A stretch of DNA of 64,000 nt, taken from assembly GCA_026874595.1 (NCBI GenBank), contig CM049307.1, positions 7,029,579 through 7,093,578 of the forward strand, given 5' to 3'. Below are positions 1 through 8,501 of the stretch, piece by piece. Source of the stretch: Sipunculus nudus. Lineage: Eukaryota; Annelida; Sipuncula; Golfingiida; Sipunculidae. How positions within the stretch are numbered: the first letter of the stretch is position 1; every line of letters begins with the position of its first letter. Under the pieces are notes generated by a model that was not told the origin of the DNA, made no database searches, and saw only the letters and a list, made by a program, of their open reading frames with translations. The position numbers and the translations under genes are program-made.

Positions 1-190
1 GCGGGTCGATGTTTGTTGATGCAATCTCTGCTCTAGAAAAAACAAAACAATGACATATCTTCAATCAATTGTCCATCGTCACCTTTCCAAATATGGCTAT
101 AACACATGTTCATACAGTTGCTGCTCGTACCACATATGGTTCTTCATTTTACAAAATATATACACGCGGCACCTCCTATTCCAGAAAATG

Positions 191-845
191 TTTATTGTAA
201 AGGGTTAACGCGTAATCTGGCGCGCTTCATCCCCCTTTCACCGAAATATTCTTTCGGAGGCCGTCGACATGTCACCCTCCTTCGTGCACTCATACCACCA
301 TCTGTATATGCCTCATAAACACCAAACTGCCAAGGTACTGTTGCACAAACACAGTTCCCCTGTTTGACAAGTCTGTTCACGTCCTTTGATTTGTCGGGCA
401 AGTCTACACGGCACCACAGCTGCTGTATGATCTCGTGAGGCCGGGTCGGTCCCCAATACCTGGACACGTAAAGGGCACCTCTGTGCACCCAGCAAATCAT
501 GTCGGGCCACTCGGATATTGTCTTATATTGTTCGAGGTCGACGTCTCGGTGAAACGACGCGTGCAAACGCATATCTCTCGTTATGACCTTGCACTTTGTG
601 CACCTCAGCACGGGAGGCTCCTTGCACATGTCGCGTATGAATTCATCGCCGGTGCACTTAGCGTTGCACTTCCTGCAAAATTGAGTCGTCGAAGCTGTTT
701 CTATCAACTCGTCTAATATTATGTCCGGCACGGTAAACCAAAATATCTGCGGGTTGTACCGCTCGCATAAGTATTCCTTTGTCATTGTGTACAGTGGTTT
801 AGGATTGTACACAGGGTTTATTTTTGTCTTTTCACTCAGCATCAT
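191..845 (-). CDS. Cys-rich putative zinc-binding viral-type protein, 217 aa
   Basis: An intact leftward ORF of 217 codons, starting at a double ATG (843-845) and ending at 192-194. I do not recognise the family. Residues 57-85 hold CxxC (57, 60), Cys64, Cys74 and CxxC (82, 85), which suits a treble-clef, RING-like or zinc-ribbon fold. The last 40 residues are strongly basic (RRR, KRAR), which suggests nuclear location or nucleic-acid binding. The TAA stop lies inside an AATAAA signal (191-196 on the minus strand), so cleavage would follow directly. It does not align clearly with the zinc-ribbon paralogues at 8.9-13.8 kb, although both place CxxC pairs near residue 57. The coding potential looks real because the ORF is long, has few low-complexity stretches and ends at a poly(A) signal; the function is unknown. 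Confidence 0.72.
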
Positions 846-1540
846 TTGTCTGAAACGAGCGCAAAATCCACCTTTACTGTCAGCGCAACGCTAACTGTCC
901 AAGCGAAATACATCTCCCCTTGTACTTGGAGAGAGTGTAAAATCATTTAAAAAAAAAAGGAGGGGGGGGGGCAGGACGCAACAAGACCGGAGATGCCTTG
1001 CACAAATGATGCATCTGATGCAGGTCCCACCTTATGATACATAAAAAAACCGAAACGCAGTGTTTATCGTATCTGCTGTCTGTTCTGTTATGTACATGGT
1101 ACGAAAGATTGACATGCACACATATTGCCATGGGACATGCAGTAACTCCTAGAAACATAATTTGCACCGACTGTTACTGTTACAAGTGTTGTATACCAGT
1201 CCCGTCACCGAGGCCCCCCCCCTCATGACTGTAACATGTATTACAACAACAACTGAATACTGGTACATATACAATTACATAAACAATCTAAAGCAACATG
1301 GACAAAGCAACATGAACATCAAACATATAATATTGTGCCTGTAGTACAGGAGCCATGAACGGGTGCTTCTATAGGAACATATGGTACATCCAATGCAGAA
1401 TCACTGGTACCTAGCCAACATGCTAAACGTATTATCAATATCGAAAAAGACATAATATACATATATATATATCATGTTGAATATACATTCCGGAAACACA
1501 CTGTGTATCTACCAGATGCAGGTGATGGAGTCTGATAGAA
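846..1540. other. Intergenic stretch with no supported gene
   Basis: No convincing ORF was seen. The stretch contains a run of A and G near 949-971, a C run near 1206 and a short TA microsatellite near 1451-1473. It separates the leftward Cys-rich gene from the rightward promoter at 1541-1570, so it probably holds the divergent control sequences of both. Confidence 0.5.
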
Positions 1541-1570
1541 TGACGTCACAGGCGGAATTATGTATATAAG
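1541..1570 (+). promoter_or_regulatory. CRE plus TATA promoter of the hairpin-array transcript
   Basis: A perfect TGACGTCA (1541-1548) is followed by TATATAAG (1563-1570) on the plus strand, a classic Pol II core arrangement. No convincing ORF follows. The next features are the hairpin array (1696-2335) and a double AATAAA (2368-2379), so the promoter most simply drives a non-coding or poorly coding RNA of about 0.8 kb. A second TATATAAG at about 1791 lies inside the array. Confidence 0.6.
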
Positions 1571-1589
1571 GAGACGTTTGGCAACAGTG

Positions 1590-2380
1590 CAATTGGTCTC
1601 GTTGGAGACCAAACGGGCTAACGTGAGCAGCAGCAGCACTGAACGATACCATAACCAGAGCGAAAAACGGATATGGACTTGGCAATATTTTGTCTGTGTC
1701 CTGTACTGGACGCCACATTTAGGTTCGTGGAATATATGAGAAGGTTTTATTACGTAAATTAGTTTCCGTACCTGTACTGGTACGGACGTCTATATAAGGT
1801 GATCAAAACAGAGCGCTTTTGTTAGTGAGTGTACGTGTCCTGTACTGGACGCCACATTGGAGTTCACCATAAACTGGAATTTCGTTTTTCAGATTTACTC
1901 GACCAAACATCAATTGTCGAATCTGTACTGGTACAGACGCTTACAAAACAGGGGGAAAAATGACCGAGCGTTTCCGTCAGACTGTTAGTGTGTGTCCTGT
2001 ACTGGACGACACATTGGGCCAACGCAGGAAGCTGGATTATCCTTTGTGGGATTCACCTAACGAGACATTATACGTCGTTTTTCCGTGCTTGTACTGGGAC
2101 AGACGATTTCAAAGTGGAAAAGCGCTCAGCACTTCCGTCTGTCTGTTAGTGTGCGAGTCCTGTACTGGACGCCATCTACAGTTCGCACAAAAAATGGATT
2201 ATCGTTTTCCGGATGTACACGACAAATACCTTAAGTGTTTTTGAATCCGTACCTGTACTGGTACGGACGTCTCAGAATTGAAACAGAAAAAGCGGTTGGG
2301 TCGGTCCGTTAGTGTGTACCTGTACACTGGGTAAACCATTTACATGATGTCGGCGAAAACGATTTGGAATAAAAATAAAG
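1590..2380 (+). ncRNA. Putative hairpin-array transcript
   Basis: This is an inferred transcription unit running from the TATA box at 1563 to the double AATAAA at 2368-2379. It carries alternating stem-loops of two kinds. Type A has stem GTGTCC/GGACGC; type B has stem TCCGTACC/GGTACGGA; both have loop TGTACT. Type A sites start at 1696, 1835, 1992 and 2155, with a decayed one near 2315. Type B sites start at 1765, 1922 (contracted), 2082 (decayed) and 2246. The B-to-A distance is 69-73 bases each time, so the unit is a tandem repeat of about 140-165 bp. The only long ORF across it (1960-2244) reads through the repeats and resembles nothing. The array could instead be DNA-level iterons (origin or enhancer); the transcript is inference. 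Confidence 0.5.
1696..2335. repeat. Tandem array of A/B stem-loop units (about 160 bp each)
   Basis: Four to five diverged units, each with one type B and one type A inverted repeat about 70 bases apart. The perfect 8-bp type B stems at 1765-1786 and 2246-2267 flank more decayed copies. Sequence between hairpins diverges far more than the hairpins do, apart from a short TTAGTGTG-like segment before each type A site. Selection therefore seems to act on the stem-loops. Confidence 0.8.
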
Positions 2381-2546
2381 ATTGAATTACCTTTTGCAGT
2401 TTTGATTTCTTCTGTCTTCTGCTGGAGTACAGTCTTGTTTGGGTATCTGTGTGGAAAATAACATAAACTTGAAAAAACGTCTATTTCGGTTATAGGAAAG
2501 TCCACAAATATATACATCTGTACAGTAAGGCTCCCGCGGTTTCACG

Positions 2547-3071
2547 TTAGAAGTTTGGTTTTCTAAAGAAACCGACAGAATCAAAATAGTATAGTTCCAG
2601 CTGCAATTTTAGAATGTTCGAGATCAGCATCAGGTTCAGGTCTCCTATTGAAGAATACCTGTCGCGGTGCCTGGCGTAGGCCCTCTTTCCGAACATCCTG
2701 TGCGTTTCGTACAACTGCAACGCGTGTCTGTATCTTTTGTATATTTCAGGTATATCGTCTGTGCTCATTTTCTCAAAGAGTTTAACCATTATGAGAGCCA
2801 GGTGATACGCCGCATCGGACCGTTCTGTCGTGTGCCCCGTTTCCAAACACACTTTTCGTGCTCGTTCCAGCCCAATGGTGCATGTCCTCATCCAATAGTC
2901 GATCTCATGGTGCATCATCGTGACATGCCGCACGAACCTCCTGTCCTTCGCGGCGAAAAAAGAGTTATTATCATGTCGGTAATTCCATATGTGCCTCTGC
3001 AACTGTGCCATCCACGTTTGTATTTCTCCGCACGCCTTCTCCTCAAAGTGGTAAACTAATTCTGGCTCCAT
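2547..3071 (-). CDS. Helical viral-type protein, paralogue 1 of 4 (174 aa)
   Basis: An intact leftward ORF of 174 codons from ATG 3069-3071. It is predicted to be almost wholly alpha-helical and has no signal peptide or membrane segment. It belongs to a tandem family with the ORFs at 3782, 4763 and 5505. Shared features in order are an acidic start, a helix leading to an aromatic pair about residues 36-40 (SFF here; RFF, TYL and TYF in the others), a long amphipathic helix with a KVCLE-like turn (KICLQ in paralogue 2), and a Tyr-rich helix before a basic His/Arg segment (YARHRDR). It is closest to paralogue 2. No known family is recognised. No AATAAA is visible just downstream on this strand. 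Confidence 0.68.
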   Translation of the reverse strand: MEPELVYHFEEKACGEIQTWMAQLQRHIWNYRHDNNSFFAAKDRRFVRHVTMMHHEIDYWMRTCTIGLERARKVCLETGHTTERSDAAYHLALIMVKLFEKMSTDDIPEIYKRYRHALQLYETHRMFGKRAYARHRDRYSSIGDLNLMLISNILKLQLELYYFDSVGFFRKPNF

Positions 3072-3781
3072 TGGTTAGGATGACGGGTTTCTGTAATACA
3101 AACAAAGAAACAAGTGTCATCCAACCACAGTCGATCTGTCCATTTGTACATATTTAGTGCATCTTTGTCTTCATGTGTCTTCTGATGGGACGTTGCTGCT
3201 GCTGCTGCTGCAATAATACCCCCCTGTACTCCTCTACGGCAGACAGTAGACGTCCATGTTTGCTGTTTCTGGTGTTTTCTCATGTATCATGTCCGCCCGC
3301 ATCATCTTGTCCTCAGACTGGTTCCACCACCACTCAGTTGCTTTGCACATTTATCACATGAGATTCAAATACAGTCGTGAAAGTGTTGTTATGTTATCTG
3401 TACATTCTCCCATGTCTCAAACAATTACACGGGTTATCAAATGTAACACTCTGCATTATTCCTGGAATTCACAAGTACGAATTGATGTAACCAAATGTTT
3501 TCAATTTGGCAAGATATATGGTATGCGAAGCCGTTACAGAATATACTGATGTCACAAATGCAGAGGAGTTACAAAGCGACGGTGAGATTTAACGAATTCA
3601 GTTCAAATCCTACATCCGTTTCTGTACTGAAACAGAGCTCTTTTAAAAGCCAATCATATTCGTCTGTCTGTCCGTCCGTCCGTGCGTGTGTGTCCTGTAC
3701 TGGACGCCACCTTTCGTGAACAGACTGAACATTTACACTGGGACACGTTGATGATGGGACCTACAGTGCGCGTATTCCGAC
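3072..3781. other. Intergenic region with one detached hairpin pair
   Basis: This lies between helical paralogues 1 and 2. It contains a short GCT/GCA run near 3194-3212, a Tccg-type run at 3661-3690, and one detached B/A pair at 3615-3707. Small ORFs here have no support. Confidence 0.55.
3615..3707. repeat. Detached B/A stem-loop pair
   Basis: Type B at 3615-3636 has stem TCCGTTTC/GAAACAGA (7 of 8 pairs) and loop TGTACT. Type A at 3690-3707 has stem GTGTCC/GGACGC and the same loop. The starts are 75 bases apart, close to the 69-73 of the main array 1.3 kb away. Both sides of the B stem differ from the main array in a paired way (GTTTC/GAAAC in place of GTACC/GGTAC). Confidence 0.75.
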
Positions 3782-4327
3782 TTATTTAGACGAGCTGCTG
3801 TCCGCGTTTGTCACTTGTGTGTGCAAGCCATCGTTGTTAAACTGTCCCAGCTCGAAAGCCAAATTTTGCCTGTGTTTCCAAAGCAGAAACTGAAACGAGG
3901 CTATGGATTGCTTGTTCTGGTGGTGCCTCTTCTGCACAGGGCCTTTAAACCGACTGTGACTTTGGTAGTGCTGCACAACTCGCGTGTATGCGTCTGCCGT
4001 ATGTTTGAGTGTTCCGTCATAGGTATCCTTCAACCACTCTGTAAACCGTTTCGCCATCCGCACGGCAATTAATGTCTGTTCCGTCTGGCACCGCTTTTGT
4101 AAACATATCTTTTTCGCTAACATAAGTCCTTTGAGAATCCGCGCGTTCCACCACCAGTCTTCGTCGACCAGTGCTTTCAGAGTCAGCTGAAACACTCTGT
4201 CGCTGTCAACGAAAAATCTGTCTGGTGTGGACAGGAACGACTTAATACAGTCATTTAGCTCACGTGTTTTAGCTGGAATATCTACCAGCAATGCATGGTC
4301 AAATTCTTTTGACAGGTTTGAGTCCAT
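3782..4327 (-). CDS. Helical viral-type protein, paralogue 2 of 4 (about 181 aa)
   Basis: A leftward ORF that ends at 3782. The first ATG in frame is at 4325-4327 (MDSNLSKEF), which I prefer to a TTG slightly upstream. It is about 181 residues, helical, with no membrane segment. It matches paralogue 1 best: TPDRFF near residue 40, then AKKICLQ, TEQ, a long helix ending near a YDG turn, a Tyr-rich helix, and a basic Lys/His segment (QKRHHQNKQ). The tail ends in Asp-Ser-rich residues followed by Lys. It lies about 0.4 kb from paralogue 3 in the same orientation. The function is unknown. Confidence 0.68.
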   Translation of the reverse strand: MDSNLSKEFDHALLVDIPAKTRELNDCIKSFLSTPDRFFVDSDRVFQLTLKALVDEDWWWNARILKGLMLAKKICLQKRCQTEQTLIAVRMAKRFTEWLKDTYDGTLKHTADAYTRVVQHYQSHSRFKGPVQKRHHQNKQSIASFQFLLWKHRQNLAFELGQFNNDGLHTQVTNADSSSSK

Positions 4328-4762
4328 GTTGGACAGCAAACGAGCAGAAAGGACTATTTTATTGTGTCGGTCTGTATGTTTACGTTACAAATACTTATCA
4401 ACCGCATAAAGGGAGGACAGGTCTTAAACATATCTCCAGTGTTTGTACACCACGCATAACCTTTCCAGTCATCTTGACATGCATCACCTCTCTCTTTTTC
4501 TGTGTGTTAACAGACACGATAAAGCAGTTATTATGTTACTAAAATATGTTTTATTCCTGGTATACTTACAAAATACAATCACCACCCCTATATTGGGAGG
4601 TAAAAAAGAATACCAAAAGAATACCAATGACATATATACATAAACGTGTGTTTTCTTACACGACCTCTACAAGTGAGGATTTGCAATGTGTTACACATCC
4701 GATATATCTAAATATGGAAAAGTCAAGAAGAAAAGTCTTTGATACTTTGACCGATAAAACAT
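4328..4762. other. Intergenic region between helical paralogues 2 and 3
   Basis: A+T-rich, with no supported gene. It should contain the leftward promoter of paralogue 2 and the 3' end of paralogue 3. No clear AATAAA was found next to the paralogue 3 stop. Confidence 0.45.
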
Positions 4763-5269
4763 TTATACAGTTTGTATCTTCTTCACAGCACGTTTCTTGC
4801 ATAATTGTACATAATTTTGCATGTCCTCTATTAGCACACGTATCTCGAGAAATGAAAACGACCGGGCGAGGTGGCGACTGTGGACGGCCGGTGTCACATT
4901 AGGGCGGTACTCCTCTACGATATTCTTGTAGAGTTCCTCACAACGGAGGACAATATCATAGATGTCCTCCGTTAGGCGCATCACCTTATCCATGAGGACT
5001 GCGATGCGCGTGGCTTCAGTGATATTCGCATACGAATTAATATATTGGTAAAGTTTTGTTCCAGTATTGGCCGTGAAGCGATCATGTACATCGAGGAGAG
5101 GTGTTAAACATTTATCAAATTCGTCCCCGTCCCTTGGTTCTTTCAAATACGTATCAGGCGACGTTTGTAACTTTTTTATGACATTCAGTATGGCCTCTCC
5201 TTGTTTCGGCACAGCAACTATGGCTGCATCCAGTTCACATTCAAACTTCTCGTTCATCATCATCATCAT
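4763..5269 (-). CDS. Helical viral-type protein, paralogue 3 of 4 (168 aa)
   Basis: An intact leftward ORF of 168 codons. It starts at a run of five ATG codons (5255-5269); which one is used is open. It is closest to paralogue 4: both start Met-run then NE, share QGEAIL/QGQAIL near residue 25, SPDTY/SPETY near 37, an acidic DGDEF/DDEYF segment, DIVLRC/EIVLRC near residue 110, and a TPAVHSRH/PPAATKSHH segment. It is mainly helical and has a basic C-terminus. Its 5' leader (about 5272-5315) is nearly identical to that of paralogue 4, including TTATAAGA on the minus strand, so the duplication copied the promoter as well. Confidence 0.7.
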   Translation of the reverse strand: MMMMMNEKFECELDAAIVAVPKQGEAILNVIKKLQTSPDTYLKEPRDGDEFDKCLTPLLDVHDRFTANTGTKLYQYINSYANITEATRIAVLMDKVMRLTEDIYDIVLRCEELYKNIVEEYRPNVTPAVHSRHLARSFSFLEIRVLIEDMQNYVQLCKKRAVKKIQTV

Positions 5270-5504
5270 GATTCCCTGTAAGTCACAAGGACGTCTTATA
5301 ACAAACAGCTTTTTCGCTAAGATAAAAAATGTTTTATTCCTGATATATTTAATTACATAATTTTCCGTGGCCGTGGGTTAATAAAAAAAATATTGACACA
5401 CGTATACGACTCGACCTAAAAACCATATGTACACTATGTATAATGTATTTACAAAATACAATTGCCACCCCCTATACTAGTTGCATATATTGTAAAATAA
5501 AAGT

Positions 5505-5996
5505 TTATTCTTCCTCATGTGTGATCATCTTAATTGCCCACCGGCGCTCTGCTTGCACATGTGCTTTCCTGGCGACTATTCTTAAATGAGATGTTAGAAG
5601 GAAACACGCCCGGATGTGATGGCTTTTGGTTGCGGCCGGTGGGGCCTCACCGCGGTATATTTGAACTATATCTCTGTATATATTGTGGCAGCGTAGGACA
5701 ATTTCATCAATAGCCTGCGCCAGGAGCAGAACATTGGATGCAACGCGCACCATTTCTTTCAGGTTCTTTTTTTCTCTGATACATATGTCTAGTTCTTCAC
5801 TGGGGATGTGCATTAACATTTCGTACTTGTGCACTAGTCCATCGACTAACTGATCAAAATATTCGTCGTCGCCTTGCATTGCGAAATACGTCTCAGGCGA
5901 CGACGATTTAATGTTTTGAACGTAGCGAAGTATGGCCTGGCCTTGCACATTTACCAACTCCTCCAGTTCACGTTCGTAGTGCTCGTTCATCATCAT
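5505..5996 (-). CDS. Helical viral-type protein, paralogue 4 of 4 (163 aa)
   Basis: An intact leftward ORF of 163 codons starting at three consecutive ATGs (5988-5996). It is the sister copy of paralogue 3 (see the shared motifs there) and the most upstream gene of the leftward array. It ends in Glu residues followed by a TAA that lies inside an AATAAA signal (5504-5509 on the minus strand), the same trick seen in the gene at 191-845. The leader at about 6000-6030 shares the TTATAAGACG stretch with paralogue 3, a likely TATA-type promoter. No known family; a helical bundle is inferred from composition. Confidence 0.7.
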   Translation of the reverse strand: MMMNEHYERELEELVNVQGQAILRYVQNIKSSSPETYFAMQGDDEYFDQLVDGLVHKYEMLMHIPSEELDICIREKKNLKEMVRVASNVLLLAQAIDEIVLRCHNIYRDIVQIYRGEAPPAATKSHHIRACFLLTSHLRIVARKAHVQAERRWAIKMITHEEE

Positions 5997-6680
5997 GTTT
6001 CCCTGTAAGTCACAAGGACGTCTTATAACAACGTCTTAAACAAACAGCTTTTTTCGCTATAGGACTTTTTTCTGTGTTGTTTAGGGTTATACTTTGATGT
6101 ACCAAACAAAAATATTAAAAATAACCTCCCCCCCCCCCCTCCCCACCTTCCTTACTCTTCTTTCCTCAATCGACATTTGTGATTGGTCGTGTGTCGAAAT
6201 GTCGTTTTTTTTTCCGTTGTAGTTGTTAACTTAACTAACGAGGTCATGTTATACAATAAACGTGAAGGGACTGATATCCGTGACGAGGTTACATATTACA
6301 TTCATGCAAGGTGTCACGCAAAGTGGCGCTCTGCTTCATAACCTTTTGTTTATTATTATTTTTATCCTAAATGCATTTTTTTTTTGGTTCACAGTAATTA
6401 CCTACTTATTTTTTATCAGTTACAGAATTAATAGTGTTTCTCATTGTCCTTCCGAAAAAAAACTAAAACTCTTGCAATACCTTTTTGCTCTACATTTTTT
6501 GTTAAAAGGTCCGCGTGTCTGTTATTTTCTTTTGTTAATGGTTAAAAAAATACAAATTCTCTTCCCGTTTCTATGTCACAACATTACTTAATCGTCGTTA
6601 CGGTTAGTCTGTGTCACTTGTGTGGCAAAAAACCGAACCGCTCCGAGTTGGATGGATGGATGGATGGAAAAACACGTCAC
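5997..6680. other. A+T-rich intergenic region
   Basis: It contains C runs near 6128, a GGAT tetranucleotide run near 6650-6667 and a hydrophobic ORF of 109 codons (6262-6591). That ORF is rich in Phe, Leu and Ile encoded by T runs, so I treat it as unproven. It holds the promoter of helical paralogue 4 on the minus strand. Confidence 0.4.
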
Positions 6681-6682
6681 CC

Positions 6683-7063
6683 GACCTTGCTTACTGGTCA
6701 GGTAGTATAAACATGGCTTTTATCTAACTCCTGCGCATCTTGGGTTTTTTTAAAGTGATGTCAGTCCGTTGTGTACACAACCATACACACAATAAATGTA
6801 ACCCCGGCCTACCTTACTGGCCAGTGGGTGTCCTAAGTTTTCTAACAACAACCAAAACAAAAACATAATTCCCCCCCCCCTCCCCTCTCATCCATCCCCA
6901 CCTTCCCAATGACCTTCGTTACTGGTCACATTTTAGTTTTTTGTGTCTGTTACTGCCAACAACCAAATATTAGGGACCCTTCGTTACTGGGGCCCTCTCA
7001 AATACAAACTAAAAAATTCACTCCTTCAACAGAAAAATTCACCCCCGGCCTACCTTACTGGCC
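6683..7063. repeat. Second stem-loop cluster (five hairpins, 9-nt loop ending TTACT)
   Basis: Five inverted repeats: GACC/GGTC (6683-6699), GGCC/GGCC (6806-6822), TGACC/GGTCA (6910-6928), GGGACCC/GGGGCCC with one mismatch (6973-6995), and GGCC/GGCC (7047-7063). Each loop is 9 nt and ends in TTACT (TTGCTTACT, TACCTTACT or TTCGTTACT). The stems change in a paired way while the loop end stays the same. The 6806 and 7047 copies also share about 12 flanking bases and look like a direct duplication. The common ending TACT followed by GG links them to the 1.7-kb array. Confidence 0.7.
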
Positions 7064-7730
7064 AGTGGGTGTGACATCATTTTTGTTCAAAAACAACACC
7101 AATTACAAAATACACCTACCGGTATTGTTGTTTTGTCACAAACTCAAATCTTCAACAAACTTTCAAATCTTTGCTTCAACTTGCTTCTGTAGCTGTTTGT
7201 CTCTCAACACAACGACGGCTTCTATATAACACAACGACGGCTTCTATATATCCAAATTGTAGTAATCACCAGTACTAGTACCAGTCAAAACCAGAGTCTG
7301 ACTTTACTCCGTCCAAACTACCTCCTTATATACCTTATTTCTCCTGTGACGTCACACACACAATTTCAAACAAACCACCCCCTGTCGTTTCCGCCGGATA
7401 CACATACATCCTTATTTTACCTCCCCGTTGGTTTCCGTTTACTGTGACGTCACTCCACTGCATAACCAATCAAATCCTTTCTTACATCTCCCCAACCAAT
7501 CAACGCTCTCCTTACACATACATCCATCCACCATCTTGAAAATTTTTACCCGGGGGGGGGGGGAAAAAAATCAAACACCCGTATCATCGCTCACACACAC
7601 ACACCACCCTCCCCGGCACGCGGGCCCGAAATCGCACCCCGCACCCCTCCCCGGCACGCGGGCCCGAAATCGCACCCTCTAATTTATTCATGGCGAAGCG
7701 TCGAGGGTCGAGGTGCCGGGTGCGGGTGTG
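7064..7730. other. Non-coding control region with CRE sites
   Basis: No supported gene. Two perfect TGACGTCA sites lie at 7347-7354 and 7445-7452. There are TATA-like strings near 7220-7250 and 7326, a G run near 7552, and a GTACTAGTAC palindrome near 7272. It probably belongs to the regulatory or replication region upstream of the zinc-ribbon genes. Confidence 0.45.
7607..7682. repeat. Two-copy 38-bp G+C-rich direct repeat
   Basis: Two nearly identical copies start at 7607 and 7645. Each contains a GGCACGCGGGCCCG core with an embedded GGGCCC palindrome. The copies are too alike to be old, so this looks like a recent local duplication. Confidence 0.75.
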
Positions 7731-7734
7731 CCCA

Positions 7735-8240
7735 ACTTCCGGTAGAATAGTACTTCCGGTTGTGCACCGCTTCAGGATTTAAATGAGTTGTTGTAGTGAT
7801 GTTAATAAGGCGATGATGGTGAAATCTTGCATAATTGTCCAGTTATGTGAGTAAAGTGGGATATGATGCCAATCCGGAAGAAAACGTGAGAGAAAAAGGT
7901 TTAAAAACAGGTTTGAAATGTGTGGACGAATGGGTCGGAGATGATGCAATAGACCACGTGGACATCGCGTGTTTGATTGTTGTGAATGAGACCTGACCAA
8001 TGGGCGGACTGAATGCACACCACGTGACCTGATCTGACCAATGAACTAACAGCGCATGTACCGGAAGTTTGCTTTACACCCGGTAGTCGTGATCGGGGTC
8101 ACACTTTAGGGTCACGCTTAACCATTGAGTAAATGGGACTTCCGGTGCGGGTACGTAGGGTGGTGTTGGACCGGAAGTGAGGAAGTGTGAAGGGTCATGA
8201 ACGGAAGTGCCGGGTCACATGGGGTCAGACGACAGGAAGT
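7735..8240. promoter_or_regulatory. Cluster of ACCGGAAGT (ETS/GABP-like) sites
   Basis: Five exact ACCGGAAGT 9-mers occur in 0.44 kb: minus strand at 7735, 7752 and 8138; plus strand at 8060 and 8170. Near matches are at 7872, 8201 and 8232. Two GACCAAT (CCAAT-box-like) strings (near 7994 and 8036) and CACGTG strings lie among them. ACCGGAAGT is the consensus for ETS-family factors such as GABP. The cluster sits upstream of the zinc-ribbon gene family and away from any long ORF, so it is probably an enhancer or promoter region. Confidence 0.6.
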
Positions 8241-8501
8241 GACGGTTGGATAACACGTATTGATGAGTCATGTGAACTCGGGTTCGTCCCGGGTCGCCTT
8301 ATCTGTTGTCATCTGAACACAATGAGATATGTATATATATATATTTACATATTATTATATATTATATACATAATCGTAACACCACGAAATATCTGTTGTT
8401 GATCTTGCAGATACGTGAGCGATGTTTTGTATATTTACCTCATAAACATTAATTTCAACCGACACACACGTATATGAAATATATATTAGACAAAAGTGAA
8501 T

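Noticed and set aside
435-716. Plus-strand ORF of 93 codons
   Set aside because: It is a shadow of the leftward Cys-rich gene on the other strand.
1960-2244. ORF of 94 codons across the hairpin array
   Set aside because: It is read through tandem hairpin repeats, with the repeated DNA in different frames per unit, so it is not conserved as protein.
2667-3059. Plus-strand ORF of 130 codons
   Set aside because: It lies opposite helical paralogue 1, has no promoter and shows no family motif; paralogue 1 has relatives while this does not.
6262-6591. Hydrophobic ORF of 109 codons that could be a membrane protein
   Set aside because: The hydrophobic residues come from T runs in A+T-rich intergenic DNA. 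No TATA box at a sensible distance and no paralogue.
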